Made by a program: the position numbers and the translations under genes
Assembly: GCA_947499005.1 (NCBI GenBank)
Contig: CANMML010000015.1
Coordinates: 1 to 64,000, forward strand
Origin: an uncultured Aquimarina sp.
GTDB lineage: Bacteria > Bacteroidota > Bacteroidia > Flavobacteriales > Flavobacteriaceae
Direction: 5' to 3'
Length of the DNA stretch: 64,000 nucleotides
Shown: positions 50,472 to 60,135 of the stretch, in pieces
Numbering within the stretch: the stretch's first letter is position 1
How the letters are laid out: the number at the start of each line of letters is the position of its first letter
Notes under the pieces: model-generated
What the model saw: the letters and a program-made list of their open reading frames with translations, nothing else
Told to the model about the DNA's origin: nothing
Database searches by the model: none

Positions 50472-51869
50472 CTAGAGGTCATTATCTGGGTTCGCTCTAT
50501 TTAGAATAGCTTCGGGCAATGCTTTCTTTGCTTTAGCTCCCATTTTCTTTAATTTTTCGACACTACTTATCAAGTTCCCACGACCGTCAACTAATTTGTT
50601 CATGGCTGCAGCGTAATCCTTTTTAGTATCGTCAATTTTTTTACCAATTCCCATTAAGTCTTTCATTAGCCCTTCGAATTTGTCATATAGTGAACCTGCT
50701 TGTTTTGCAATTTCAAGGGCATTTCGTTGTTGCTTTTCGTTATTCCACATCGAATCGATAGTACGTAAAGTCGCTAACAGTGTTGATGGTGTTACGATGA
50801 CAATATTTTTTTCAAAAGCTTGGTTGTATATGTTATTTTCGAAATTGATTGCTACAGAAAAGGCCGTTTCAATAGGAACAAAAAGCAATACAAAATCTAA
50901 TGATTCGACATCATAAAGATCTTGATAGTTTTTGCTAGAAAGTTGTTCGACATGCTTTTTTAAGGAAGCAATATGTTCTTTTAAATAACCTTCTTTTAAA
51001 ACTTCTTCTTCCTCATTTACAAAACGTTCGTAAGCGACTAAAGTAACTTTACTGTCAATAATTATTCTTTTTCCGTCGGGTAAATGAATGATAACATCGG
51101 GCATAGCTCGACTACCATCTTCACGAGTGAAGTTTTGTTGCACGAAATATTCGCGATCTTTCTCTAAGCCCGATTTTTCCAAAACGCGCTCCAATACCAA
51201 TTCACCCCAGTTTCCTTGAGCTTTATTATCTCCTTTTAAGGCACGAGTAAGGTTGGTAGCTTCTTTACTCATTTGCTCGTTTAAATCTTTAAGTCCAACT
51301 ATTTGTTGTTTTAAAGAAGCATGTGTAATGATACTTTCCTTATGTGTTTCTTCTACTTTTTTCTCGAAAGTGGTAATGCGCTCTTGAAGCGGACTTAAGA
51401 TGTTTTTGATGTTTTCTCTATTCTGTTCGGTGAACTTAGAGGATTTTTCATCAAGAATTTTATTGGCAAGATTTTCGAATTCTTTGGTAAATTTTTGCTG
51501 TAATTGATTTACTTCGTCCTTTTGCTCATCACTTCGCTGTTTTAGATTTTCAAAATCAGCATTGCGACGGGTTAATTCTACATTTAAAAAGTCTTTTTCC
51601 TCACGAATATGTTCACGTTCATTAATTAGCTGTAATTCTTTTTGCTTAGCTTCTTGTTGTAACAACGACTTTTCTTCTTTCCAACGTTGTTCACTTTCAG
51701 AAATGCGTTGTTCCAGCGTTGCAATTTGATTTTTAGCATTATTTAAAACACTTTCTAAATCAAGCTGAATATTTTTCTGACGAAGGCCTTTAATGATAGA
51801 TCCTAAAACATACCCAAGGAGAATGCCTCCAAAAGCGGCGATGATTAACCAAATTTCGTGTTGCTGCAT
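50472..51869 (-). CDS. rmuC: DNA recombination protein RmuC
   Basis: 465 residues: an N-terminal membrane helix (IWLIIAAFGGILLGYVLGSII), a coiled coil (about 35-190), and the RmuC nuclease-like domain with GNWGELVLERVLEKSGLEKDREYFVQ, MPDVIIHLPDGKRIIIDSKVTLVAYERF and DFVLLFVPIETAF. The D...DSK signature is typical of the restriction-endonuclease-like fold. RmuC limits inversions at repeats. It follows the cobalamin transport genes after 6 bases and may be on the same transcript. Confidence 0.9.
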   Translation of the reverse strand: MQQHEIWLIIAAFGGILLGYVLGSIIKGLRQKNIQLDLESVLNNAKNQIATLEQRISESEQRWKEEKSLLQQEAKQKELQLINEREHIREEKDFLNVELTRRNADFENLKQRSDEQKDEVNQLQQKFTKEFENLANKILDEKSSKFTEQNRENIKNILSPLQERITTFEKKVEETHKESIITHASLKQQIVGLKDLNEQMSKEATNLTRALKGDNKAQGNWGELVLERVLEKSGLEKDREYFVQQNFTREDGSRAMPDVIIHLPDGKRIIIDSKVTLVAYERFVNEEEEVLKEGYLKEHIASLKKHVEQLSSKNYQDLYDVESLDFVLLFVPIETAFSVAINFENNIYNQAFEKNIVIVTPSTLLATLRTIDSMWNNEKQQRNALEIAKQAGSLYDKFEGLMKDLMGIGKKIDDTKKDYAAAMNKLVDGRGNLISSVEKLKKMGAKAKKALPEAILNRANPDNDL

Positions 51870-51875
51870 GAAAAT

Positions 51876-52655
51876 TTATTTAAAAATAAAACGCTCTTGT
51901 CGAGCATCGAAATACAAAGATGAGTGTTTAAAAATCACATTCAAAATGTCACTTTCAATTATTTCAGATTTAGAGCGTAAATCAACCTTTTCGTTGTGAA
52001 TGCACAAAAATGAATTACACACCTGTAAAGCTAATTCAATTTCATGTGTAGAAAAAAGAATGGTCTTATTTAAGGTTGTACATAGTTTCTGAAGTAGTGA
52101 TAAGGTGTTTACTTTATGATGAATATCTAGGTGCGTAGTCGGTTCATCCAACAAAATGATATCGGTATCCTGTGCAATAGCCCTTGATATTAATGCCCGT
52201 TGTAGTTGTCCATCGCTAAGCTCGAAACACTTTTTTTGAGATAGCTGTTCTACCTCGGTAAAGCGCATTGCTTTTTCTACGGTATCAATATCTTGTTGAT
52301 TTAAACGATCTAGCCAATTGGTATAGGGTTGTCTTCCTAAACGTACTAATTCTTCTACTGATAAATTTTGTGAAAGGTTGTTTTCGGTATGTACCCAAGC
52401 CACTTTTTGTGCCCATGCTAAAGGCGAATACGTAGTTTGGTTTTTTTGATCTACTTCGATAGTTCCCGAAAGAAAAGCTTGTTGTTTGGCAAGGCTGCGA
52501 AGCAAAGTCGATTTGCCAGATCCATTAGCACCAATTAGTGCCACCAAGCTTCCTTTTTCAATATGAAAATTTAGTTTTTTTAAAATAACTTCGTTCCCTT
52601 TTTTGTTTGGGTAGCCAAGGTCGAGATCGATGATGTTGAAAGCGTTTTTTTTCAT
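51876..52655 (-). CDS. btuD: ABC transporter ATPase, BtuD/FecE type
   Basis: 259 residues with Walker A GANGSGKST, signature motif ELSDGQLQ (Asp replacing the second residue of the usual LSGGQ) and Walker B IILLDEPTTHLD. It pairs with the FecCD-type permease next to it (two bases apart) and the binding protein after it. The surrounding cob genes point to cobalamin or cobinamide as substrate. Confidence 0.8.
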   Translation of the reverse strand: MKKNAFNIIDLDLGYPNKKGNEVILKKLNFHIEKGSLVALIGANGSGKSTLLRSLAKQQAFLSGTIEVDQKNQTTYSPLAWAQKVAWVHTENNLSQNLSVEELVRLGRQPYTNWLDRLNQQDIDTVEKAMRFTEVEQLSQKKCFELSDGQLQRALISRAIAQDTDIILLDEPTTHLDIHHKVNTLSLLQKLCTTLNKTILFSTHEIELALQVCNSFLCIHNEKVDLRSKSEIIESDILNVIFKHSSLYFDARQERFIFK

Positions 52656-52656
52656 A

Positions 52657-53694
52657 TTAAAACATCATTTTTTTTCGTTTTACCAAAAGATATATGACAA
52701 TAGGAGCTCCAACAATGGCAGTTATGGCATTTATAGGGAGAATAAGATCGCTGTTTGGGAGTTGGGCAATGGTATCGCATAGTAGCATTAAAATGCTTCC
52801 GACCAATATCACAGCGGGGAGTAATGTTTTATGATTCGAACTATTAAAAAGTTGTCGAGTAAGATGCGGTACAGCCAAACCTATAAAAGCAATTGGTCCC
52901 GAAAAAGCGGTAATAACACCACAAAGTAAGCTCGTGGCCGCAATAATTAAGAAGCGACTTTTACGTATAGAATGTCCCAAGCTTTTTGCATACACCTCTC
53001 CAAGCTGTAAGCCATTTAGTGCTTTAATAGAAACAATACTTAAGGTTATTCCAGCAAAATAGATAATACTAAAAAATTGTACTTCTTTCCAAGAGAGGTT
53101 TCCTAAACTGCCCAGACCCCAAAAGATATATTGTTGTAAACTATCGGCTGAAGCAAAATAAGATAAAATGCTAACCACACCAGAGCTTATGCTAGCGAAC
53201 ATGAGTCCGATAATTAAAATAGCCATAGCATCTTGTACTTTCGATGCCACTAATAGTACACCCAAAAGCACCACGAAACTTCCCAAACTTGCGCTAATCG
53301 CATAGCTCCATTTTTGAGTAAGTAACCATTCTAAATTAGAAAAAAGAGAAGCCCCCATAATACAAAGCGCTACCCCAAGACTAGCACCAGAACTTAGTCC
53401 TAAAACATAAGGGCCAGCAAGAGGATTTCGAAACAAGGTTTGCATTAATAATCCCGAAACGCCTAATCCACTTCCGACAAGAATAGCAGTAATCGCTTTT
53501 GGTAAACGATAACTCCAAATAATATGTTCCCAACTAGGCTTTAGCGTTTCTAAACCAAACAAACTATGTACAATTTTTAAGGTTGGAATTTGTACAGAGC
53601 CCAAGCTGATATTCAATATAAAGCTGATGATAACACCCAAGACTAGCGCTATGAATGCAATAGGGAATCGATATGTAGTTTTAGAATATTGCAA
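52657..53694 (-). CDS. btuC: FecCD-family ABC permease, BtuC type
   Basis: 345 residues with about 10 transmembrane helices and the BtuC/FecCD signatures RLPKAITAILVGSGLGVSGLLMQTLFRNPLAGPYVLGLSSGASLG and FSGPIAFIGLAVPHLTRQLF. The start is TTG at 53694, directly after the stop of the upstream binding-protein gene; no nearby ATG would keep the first helix. This suggests translational coupling. The cobalamin substrate is inferred from the cluster. Confidence 0.8.
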   Translation of the reverse strand: MQYSKTTYRFPIAFIALVLGVIISFILNISLGSVQIPTLKIVHSLFGLETLKPSWEHIIWSYRLPKAITAILVGSGLGVSGLLMQTLFRNPLAGPYVLGLSSGASLGVALCIMGASLFSNLEWLLTQKWSYAISASLGSFVVLLGVLLVASKVQDAMAILIIGLMFASISSGVVSILSYFASADSLQQYIFWGLGSLGNLSWKEVQFFSIIYFAGITLSIVSIKALNGLQLGEVYAKSLGHSIRKSRFLIIAATSLLCGVITAFSGPIAFIGLAVPHLTRQLFNSSNHKTLLPAVILVGSILMLLCDTIAQLPNSDLILPINAITAIVGAPIVIYLLVKRKKMMF

Positions 53695-54822
53695 TTAATT
53701 TAATTTCTGGTAAAAATGAAATTGATGATTTGGAAGTAATTCGGGATGAAATATATACATCAAATCGGCTAAAATCCAATCGGCGCGTAAAGCCCCTTGT
53801 TCATAATATAAAATTCCTTTTTTTGCTCCTTTTTTTAAATCTTTAGAAAAGACATTGTTCTTTTTTGTGGCTTCAAATAAATTGTATTTTTCTTCAAAAT
53901 CAATAAGGGTAGCGATGCTGTTAAAATTTCCTCCTCCAATCCAATATTCTGCTTGTTGTCCTTTATCAAGTACCGATTCAAAACTTAAAGACAGGCTACC
54001 TGTTCCTTTTGAATTCTGCCATAAGTAATTGGTATTAGCATCCTTTAAAAGCTGCGCCGCATAACTTTCCCCAGCGGGCATATACCAAACATCTTTGTAC
54101 ATATTTCCCGAAATGACAGAAGGAATAGTTGTGGCTTGCTGCCCTAGTTGTTTTAGGGCTAAATATTTTTTTTCTATGGTGTTAAATACCGTTTCTGCTT
54201 CTTTTTCTTTATTAAATAAAACTCCGAAAACTTTTATCCATTCGGCACGACCCAAAGGATGATTTTCTAGCCAAGACCCATTCATTAAAATAGGAATCCC
54301 TGATCGTTCTAATAATTGAAAAGATTTGTTTTCTTTTTGAGAACTAAATCCAATCAATAGGTCTGGAGATAAGTCCAAAACGGTTTCAGTATTCAAATGC
54401 ATTAAACTTCCGATTTCTCGTATGTGACCTTGATCAATTAATGCTCTAGTTGTTAGGGATGAAATATAATCGGTTTCAGGAAATCCAATAAGTTTAGACG
54501 CTTCATCTAAAGCCTCCAGTAGAGGAATGTCGGTGGTCGAACAAGCTACCAGTCGTTTTACAGGAGTTTGTATTGTTTTTGAGGTTTCCTTTAATGTTTT
54601 TCCAGGGGCAAAGAATAAGCGTAATGTATCGGTAGCATTAGGCCAAGGATTATATACATCAATACGCGTAATATTTGCATTTTTGAAAAGACCAAATCCT
54701 TTAGCGTATTTGAGAGGTATAGTAACAAAGCGATCTTCTGTTTTTGTTGGTTGTGGTGTTTTCTTTTTACAAGAAGAAAAAAGGGTCAATATAAAAACAA
54801 CACTAAGTAATTGCTTTGTCAT
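53695..54822 (-). CDS. btuF: Cobalamin-type ABC substrate-binding lipoprotein, BtuF type
   Basis: 375 residues from the ATG at 54822, which places the signal peptide and lipobox (TLFSSC) at the N-terminus; the frame is open upstream to 54876 but that would overlap the phosphatase gene. The domain is a type III periplasmic binding protein (VKRLVACSTTDIPLLEALDEASKLIGFPET, VLDLSPDLLIGFSSQ). It would deliver corrinoid to the BtuCD-like proteins. Confidence 0.75.
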   Translation of the reverse strand: MTKQLLSVVFILTLFSSCKKKTPQPTKTEDRFVTIPLKYAKGFGLFKNANITRIDVYNPWPNATDTLRLFFAPGKTLKETSKTIQTPVKRLVACSTTDIPLLEALDEASKLIGFPETDYISSLTTRALIDQGHIREIGSLMHLNTETVLDLSPDLLIGFSSQKENKSFQLLERSGIPILMNGSWLENHPLGRAEWIKVFGVLFNKEKEAETVFNTIEKKYLALKQLGQQATTIPSVISGNMYKDVWYMPAGESYAAQLLKDANTNYLWQNSKGTGSLSLSFESVLDKGQQAEYWIGGGNFNSIATLIDFEEKYNLFEATKKNNVFSKDLKKGAKKGILYYEQGALRADWILADLMYIFHPELLPNHQFHFYQKLN

Positions 54823-54826
54823 GGAA

Positions 54827-55399
54827 TTAAGATTTCTGCCAAACAAAAGTACCATCTTTATACAGAACCTTTTCAATTTGTCCGTAAGTTAAAGATATAG
54901 AAAAAGCGTCTTTTAATTCAGTATTAGAAATGGAAGCTAGAAAAGCACGCATTGGTCCCGCATGAGAAACAATAATTATTGTTTTATCGAGAAGCAAAAC
55001 AGGCACTTCCTCAAAAAAATGCTGTACACGTTTTTGTAATTGTATAAAGGATTCTCCATTAGGTGGAGCAGTATGAACAAAATCTTTCATCCATGGATCA
55101 ATTTCTGGCTGTGGAATAGTATCCCAAGGTTTTAATTCCCAATCTCCAAAATCTACTTCTTTTAGACGTGCATCGGTTTGTATCTCTGGTGTATTAAATT
55201 CTTTTTTTAGAGCATTTGCTAATGTAGTGCAACGCTGTAAAGGACTACTATAAATAACTGTTGGATGAATCCCTTTTAATTGTGTTAGGATGTTAGATAA
55301 TTCTATTTCAAAAGTAGCTGTAACTGACAGGTCAGCTTGGCCGTAACAGATTCCTTTTTCAATATCAGGGGTAGTGTGTCTTATTAAATAAATTTCCAT
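54827..55399 (-). CDS. cobC: Histidine phosphatase, alpha-ribazole phosphatase CobC type
   Basis: 190 residues with the phosphoglycerate-mutase-like motif YLIRHTTPD (catalytic His), YSSPLQRCTTLA and the second His in IIIVSHAGPMRAFL. It overlaps the CobS gene by 16 bases. In this operon it most likely removes the 5'-phosphate from alpha-ribazole phosphate or from adenosylcobalamin phosphate. Confidence 0.8.
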   Translation of the reverse strand: MEIYLIRHTTPDIEKGICYGQADLSVTATFEIELSNILTQLKGIHPTVIYSSPLQRCTTLANALKKEFNTPEIQTDARLKEVDFGDWELKPWDTIPQPEIDPWMKDFVHTAPPNGESFIQLQKRVQHFFEEVPVLLLDKTIIIVSHAGPMRAFLASISNTELKDAFSISLTYGQIEKVLYKDGTFVWQKS

Positions 55400-56145
55400 A
55401 GCGCTAAAAGACTTAGGTAAATAACTACTTCACTGAGTTGTTGAACTGCACCTGCGCAATCGCCAGTTTGTCCGCCAATCCATTGTTTAAATTTTCTTCC
55501 TAAAAATACTTTTGAAAGATAAGCGGGGATGATCACTAAAAAGACCCAAATGTTTTGAAATAGGAATAGGGGGAATACTCCAAAAAAACCAGCGATCAAT
55601 AATTGGTAGGTTTCCATGTTTTTGGCAGAAGGCTTCACTTTGCTTTTATCAATATCTTGTACATAGGTGTGGGTGTATAAAAGTGTTGTGGCAATAAATC
55701 GGCTTAGTGCATGTCCCGAAATTATTGTGATCATAATCATTTCTTTTGGCAGTTCGTTAAGTGCTAAAAATTTCATTCCTAGTAAACCGATAAGTCCAAT
55801 AACACCATAAGTTCCCAGACGTGAATCTTTCATAATGGTTAAGATCTTATCTTTTGTCCATCCGCCGCCAAAACCATCACATACATCAGCAAAGCCATCT
55901 TCGTGAAAAGCTCCCGTAGCATAAATAGTAGCAATCATACTGAATAGTATTGCTATTTCTTGAGGGAAAATATATTGTGTTGCCCAAAAGGTAAAAGCTC
56001 CGATAAGACCAACAATACAACCAATTAAAGGGAAATATTTGCTGCTTTTTTGCAAATAAGTAGCATCATGATCCACCCATTTAGGACACGGGATTCGTGT
56101 AAAAAACATCAATGCTGTAAAAAATATATGGACTTCTTTTTTCAT
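55384..56145 (-). CDS. cobS: Adenosylcobinamide-GDP ribazoletransferase
   Basis: 253 residues, polytopic. The family signature GAFHEDGFADVCDGFGGGWTKDKILTIMKDSRLGTYG is intact, including the acidic HEDG.AD..DG residues. It joins adenosylcobinamide-GDP with alpha-ribazole (or its phosphate) in the inner membrane. It is encoded between CobT and the CobC-like phosphatase. Confidence 0.92.
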   Translation of the reverse strand: MKKEVHIFFTALMFFTRIPCPKWVDHDATYLQKSSKYFPLIGCIVGLIGAFTFWATQYIFPQEIAILFSMIATIYATGAFHEDGFADVCDGFGGGWTKDKILTIMKDSRLGTYGVIGLIGLLGMKFLALNELPKEMIMITIISGHALSRFIATTLLYTHTYVQDIDKSKVKPSAKNMETYQLLIAGFFGVFPLFLFQNIWVFLVIIPAYLSKVFLGRKFKQWIGGQTGDCAGAVQQLSEVVIYLSLLALWKFI

Positions 56146-56168
56146 ATTTAAATAGGTCTCGGCTTTCG

Positions 56169-56270
56169 GGTATCAGGTATCAGAATTTTTATGAAATATA
56201 ATATTAACTAAGAGTTGTTAGCGATAAATAAATTAAAATTACAGCGTAATTTTACCTGATACCTGATACC
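56169..56270. repeat. Intergenic inverted repeat between cobT and cobS
   Basis: GGTATCAGGTATCAG (56169-56183, itself a tandem duplication) is inverted at 56256-56270. AGAGTTGT / ACAACTCT form a second pair (56211-56218 / 56272-56279). It interrupts the otherwise tight cob operon by 152 bases and could fold in the mRNA. Confidence 0.55.
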
Positions 56271-56297
56271 GACAACTCTCAACCCAGAACCCACCAG

Positions 56298-57341
56298 CTA
56301 CTGCTTATTACTAACACCAGCACTCTCGAAACTGGCCATTTCATTTAAGAAATTCACAGAAGCATTTATGATAGGAAAGGCAATAGCAATACCAGTACCT
56401 TCTCCAAGTCGTAGTCCAAGATTAATAACCGCATGTCTTTCTAATTGCTCGATCATTTTGCGATGTCCTTGTTCTCCCGATTGATGGCAAATAATAGAAT
56501 AGTCTAATACATTTTCATTAATATGTTGGGCAAATAATAAAGCTGCTGTTACAATAAAGCCATCGATAAGCGTGACCATTTTCAGTTCACTAGCTTTAAG
56601 AATAGCCCCAGCTATCATCGCAATTTCAAAACCCCCAAAAGAAGTCATGATATCTTCGATGGTATAAATTAAGTGCTTTTGTTGTACTGCTCTTAGTATT
56701 GCTGCTTTATTGGCAATACGATTGCGATCTAGTCCCGTTCCTGCACCAACACATGCCGAAATATCGATACCCGTAAGGGCACTCATCAATAAAGCAGCAG
56801 ATGAAGTATTGCCAATTCCCATTTCGCCAAAACCAATAGTATTACAGCCTTTATTGAATTCGATTTCAACTAATTCTGCACCTTTTTTGATAGCTTCATG
56901 ATATTGATCTCTTGTCATGGCTGGTTCGTGTACCATGTTTTTAGTTCCGAAATCTATTTTAGCATGAATAAGATTGGGGGCTTCTTTGAAATCGTGATTA
57001 ACACCAGCATCTACAATTTTTAAAGCGATATTATTTTGCTTACAAAATACATTGATGGCAGCCCCTCCATTAAGGAAATTATATACCATTTGTGCAGTGA
57101 CCTCTTGCGGGTAAGCGTTTACTTCATTGTCTTCAGAAATTCCATGGTCTGCAGCAAAAACAATGATTGTAGGGTGATTTAAGCTTGGAGTAGTTGAGTT
57201 TTGGATCCCTCCAATTTTTAAGGCAATACTTTCTAAATCTCCAAGTGCTCCTAGAGGTTTTGTCTTGTGATCGATTTTATGTTGTATGGTTTCATAAATA
57301 GAAGTATCGACAGGAGTTATATTGAAGAATGTAGTTTCCAT
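56298..57341 (-). CDS. cobT: Nicotinate-nucleotide:dimethylbenzimidazole phosphoribosyltransferase
   Basis: 347 residues matching CobT in length and motifs: HKTKPLGALGDLESIA, VFAADHGI, GEMGIGNTSSAALL and LRLGEGTGIAIAFPI, in which the Glu is the catalytic base. It makes alpha-ribazole phosphate for the lower ligand of cobalamin. It lies 14 bases after cobU. Confidence 0.93.
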   Translation of the reverse strand: METTFFNITPVDTSIYETIQHKIDHKTKPLGALGDLESIALKIGGIQNSTTPSLNHPTIIVFAADHGISEDNEVNAYPQEVTAQMVYNFLNGGAAINVFCKQNNIALKIVDAGVNHDFKEAPNLIHAKIDFGTKNMVHEPAMTRDQYHEAIKKGAELVEIEFNKGCNTIGFGEMGIGNTSSAALLMSALTGIDISACVGAGTGLDRNRIANKAAILRAVQQKHLIYTIEDIMTSFGGFEIAMIAGAILKASELKMVTLIDGFIVTAALLFAQHINENVLDYSIICHQSGEQGHRKMIEQLERHAVINLGLRLGEGTGIAIAFPIINASVNFLNEMASFESAGVSNKQ

Positions 57342-57355
57342 ATGTGTTGTGATAA

Positions 57356-57859
57356 TTACTTTAATATTAAAGGTAAACCGCTTACCATAAAAGTAGCTTT
57401 GTCAGCTTGTTGTGCTATATGTTGATTGATCCAGCCTTGAAGTTCTGTGAATTTTCGACCAACTTCAGTTTGGGCATGCAATCCCATTCCAATTTCATTA
57501 GAAATAACAATTACAGTAGCACCTGATGCTTTCATGAGATCAAATTGTTGTTTAGCTTGTCTAAGGCATTCTTCGACATCATTTTTAGTATCTACATAAA
57601 AATTAGTAAGCCAAAGGGTAACACAATCGATTACATAAACTTGGTTTGGTTTCAGGTGTTTTGAAATCTCTTTTTCTTCTTCAATAGTAGTCCACCTATG
57701 GTCTCGATCATTGGTGTGGCGTTGCACACGATCCTTAAAATTATCATCCCAAATACGAGATGTAGCTACGTAAATAGGTTTGTTGGTTAGGGTAAGTGCT
57801 AAGTCTTGTGCATAGCGACTTTTTCCAGAACGTTCTCCTCCCGAGATATAATAAATCAT
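57356..57859 (-). CDS. cobU: Adenosylcobinamide kinase/guanylyltransferase
   Basis: 167 residues: P-loop SGGERSGKSRYAQ at the N-terminus, YVATSRIWDDNFKDRVQRHTNDR with the guanylylated histidine region, and VIVISNEIGMGLHAQTEVGRKF. It phosphorylates adenosylcobinamide and attaches GMP. It is the first gene of the minus-strand cobalamin operon, divergent from the riboswitch-controlled receptor gene. Confidence 0.93.
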   Translation of the reverse strand: MIYYISGGERSGKSRYAQDLALTLTNKPIYVATSRIWDDNFKDRVQRHTNDRDHRWTTIEEEKEISKHLKPNQVYVIDCVTLWLTNFYVDTKNDVEECLRQAKQQFDLMKASGATVIVISNEIGMGLHAQTEVGRKFTELQGWINQHIAQQADKATFMVSGLPLILK

Positions 57860-57937
57860 GCTACAAAGATGCTTTGTTTGAATAGAAGACTAAAGGAAAT
57901 AAAAAAGTTTTTCCTTTAACAAGGAAAATATTGTGCA

Positions 57938-57945
57938 TACATTTG
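57938..57945 (+). promoter_or_regulatory. Promoter -7 box of the riboswitch transcript
   Basis: TACATTTG fits the TAnnTTTG consensus and lies about 10 bases before the 5' end of the riboswitch. Confidence 0.55.
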
Positions 57946-57954
57946 CGCCGCTTT

Positions 57955-58165
57955 AAGGTTCTTTAGTGTTTTTAACATTAAAGATTAAAAGGGAATCAAG
58001 TGCTATTTCAGAATACTGATTTAAATTCTTGAACTGTTCCCGCAACTGTAAGTTTAGTCTTGAATATTCAAGATGGTTACACTTCAATACTAATGCCACT
58101 GTTCCGAACAACAGGAATGGGAAGGTGAAGTTGTAATACACGAGTCAGGAGACCTGCCTTAAGCC
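57955..58165 (+). ncRNA. Cobalamin riboswitch
   Basis: It contains the conserved cobalamin-aptamer elements in order: an AAGGGAATC-type segment near 57988, GAACTGTTCCCGCAACTGTAA, the B12 box GCCACTG (about 58095), GGGAAGGTG, and the closing GAGTCAGGAGACCTGCC. It lies upstream of a TonB-dependent receptor gene. A short TGACTTT...AAAGGTCA hairpin just before the start codon could be the expression platform, blocking translation when cobalamin binds. Confidence 0.92.
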
Positions 58166-58234
58166 ATGTTTTTATGGAATAATCCATAAGATAACTATGA
58201 AATCGTTGACTTTCGGGTAAAAGGTCAGAAGATT

Positions 58235-60124
58235 ATGAATAAAACAACTTACATATTTGTAGGACTATTTTTGTGTGTCTATTTGTTGTTTGGTCAGAAG
58301 GATACCATTTACCAATTAGATAAGGTAAATGTGAGTTCTAAGATTAAAAATATAAAGGAGGTTAAAGGACAGAAAGAAGTTCGCTTGACACCAGATCATA
58401 TTGTTAATAATCCACAGAATTTAACGGAGATCCTGAGGTATAATAGCCCTATTGTATTCCGTGATTTTGGAAATAGTGGTGTTAGTTCAGCGAGATTTCG
58501 GGGCACATCGGCAACCAATACTTCGGTATTATGGAATGGTATAGCGATTAATGCAGTAGGTAATGGACAGACTGATTTCAATGCAATTTCAGCGAACACT
58601 GCAGATGAAGTTTCTGTACTTAGCGGGGGGGCAAGTGCTATTTATGGATCAGGTGCTATAGGAGGTGTAGTTCATATAAATGATATTCTTAGATTTAAAA
58701 AAGAACAACGTTTTCATTTGTTTTCTAGTTATGGAAGTTTTCAAACTAGCACCAATTTTTTTAAGACTTACAAGAGTAATGGCAAATGGACATACAAAGT
58801 GGGGGTAGGATTTATCAGATCAGAGAATAATTTCCCTTATATAGATGATCGTTTCAAAGACGAAGATGGAAACAGACTTAGTAATATCAATGGTGGATTT
58901 GAAAATTATAGTTTAGATGTATCGTTTGGGTATAAATTTTCGAATAATAATAAGCTCTATTTTTATTCGAGTGCTTATGATAGTGATCGTTCTTTTTCTG
59001 CGGGTCTTCCTAATCCTTCATCAGGAACAGAGCGAAATTTAGATAGAAGCTATCGTAATCTATTAAAATGGAAAACTTCATTTTCTAAATTTAATCAAGT
59101 CCTTAATATTGCTCACGTTAGCCAAGAATATAGATATTTTGGAAATAAATTTAGTGATCGTTTTAATTTTGGTAAGTCTCGAAGGTTTTTAGTGGATTAT
59201 GGATTGTCCTATAAAGTAAGTAATCAATTTAAAATTAAGTATTACTTACAGTTAGAAAGCACTAAAGCTTCAACTGATGCTATAAAGAGTAAAAAACGAC
59301 ATAGCATTACAAATGTAATGGGTGTAGAGTATACGCCAACATCAAATACTTTTGCGGGCTTTACAATTCGAAATGAACAAAATTCAGATTTTAAAGTTCC
59401 ATTATCATTATCAGTTGTAGCAGAACAGAGACTCCTTAAAAGAGTAACATTAAAAGGTAGTTTTTCGACAAATTATCGAGTACCGACATTGAATGAGTTG
59501 TTTTGGCCTGCTGTAGGAAATGAAGACTTAATTCCGGAAACTTCAGCACAATTTGATGTAGGGCTTAATTACAAATCGAAATATGTTGATGTTAGTTATA
59601 CCTATTTTAATATAGATTTAAAAGATAAAATAGAGTGGCGCCCAAGGGGAGGATCCAATTTGTGGAGGCCACTTAATGTTGAAAGTGTTTTAAATAAAGG
59701 TTTTGAGTTTTTTGTAATGACTAAAATTCCAATAGCTAATAAAATCATTTGGAATACAAGTATAAACTACATACAAACCATTTCTGAAAATCAACTTACA
59801 GGTTCCTTATTGCCTTTTATACCTGAACGAATGAACAATTTTTATACAGAATTAATGATCAATCGTTTTTCATTATTTGTTCAGGGATTAAGTCAAAGCT
59901 TTGTTTTTAGGACAGATGATAACAGGAGAGATGTTCAGGGGCTTTTTTTGGGCTCAGTTGAAGTTTACAATATTGGAGCAAAAATCAAATTAATAGCCTC
60001 TAAGAGGAATGATTTAGAATTATCATTTAGCACTCGAAATGTACTAGATGAAGTATACTATTTTACAAATCTTAGGCCTAATCCAGGTAGAAATTTTAAT
60101 ATATCAATTAATTATAAATTTTAA
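58235..60124 (+). CDS. btuB: TonB-dependent cobalamin receptor, BtuB type
   Basis: 629 residues: a signal peptide (to LLFGQ), a TonB-box/plug region (VRLTPDHIVNNPQNLTEILRYNSPIVFRDFGNSGVSSARFRGTSATNTSVLWNG; AISANTADEVSVLSGGASAIYGSGAIGGVVHI), then the 22-strand outer-membrane barrel ending in FNISINYKF. It imports cobalamin or cobinamide across the outer membrane. The substrate is supported by the cobalamin riboswitch directly upstream and the cob operon on the other side. Confidence 0.88.
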   Translation: MNKTTYIFVGLFLCVYLLFGQKDTIYQLDKVNVSSKIKNIKEVKGQKEVRLTPDHIVNNPQNLTEILRYNSPIVFRDFGNSGVSSARFRGTSATNTSVLWNGIAINAVGNGQTDFNAISANTADEVSVLSGGASAIYGSGAIGGVVHINDILRFKKEQRFHLFSSYGSFQTSTNFFKTYKSNGKWTYKVGVGFIRSENNFPYIDDRFKDEDGNRLSNINGGFENYSLDVSFGYKFSNNNKLYFYSSAYDSDRSFSAGLPNPSSGTERNLDRSYRNLLKWKTSFSKFNQVLNIAHVSQEYRYFGNKFSDRFNFGKSRRFLVDYGLSYKVSNQFKIKYYLQLESTKASTDAIKSKKRHSITNVMGVEYTPTSNTFAGFTIRNEQNSDFKVPLSLSVVAEQRLLKRVTLKGSFSTNYRVPTLNELFWPAVGNEDLIPETSAQFDVGLNYKSKYVDVSYTYFNIDLKDKIEWRPRGGSNLWRPLNVESVLNKGFEFFVMTKIPIANKIIWNTSINYIQTISENQLTGSLLPFIPERMNNFYTELMINRFSLFVQGLSQSFVFRTDDNRRDVQGLFLGSVEVYNIGAKIKLIASKRNDLELSFSTRNVLDEVYYFTNLRPNPGRNFNISINYKF

Positions 60125-60135
60125 ATAAAAGCGTA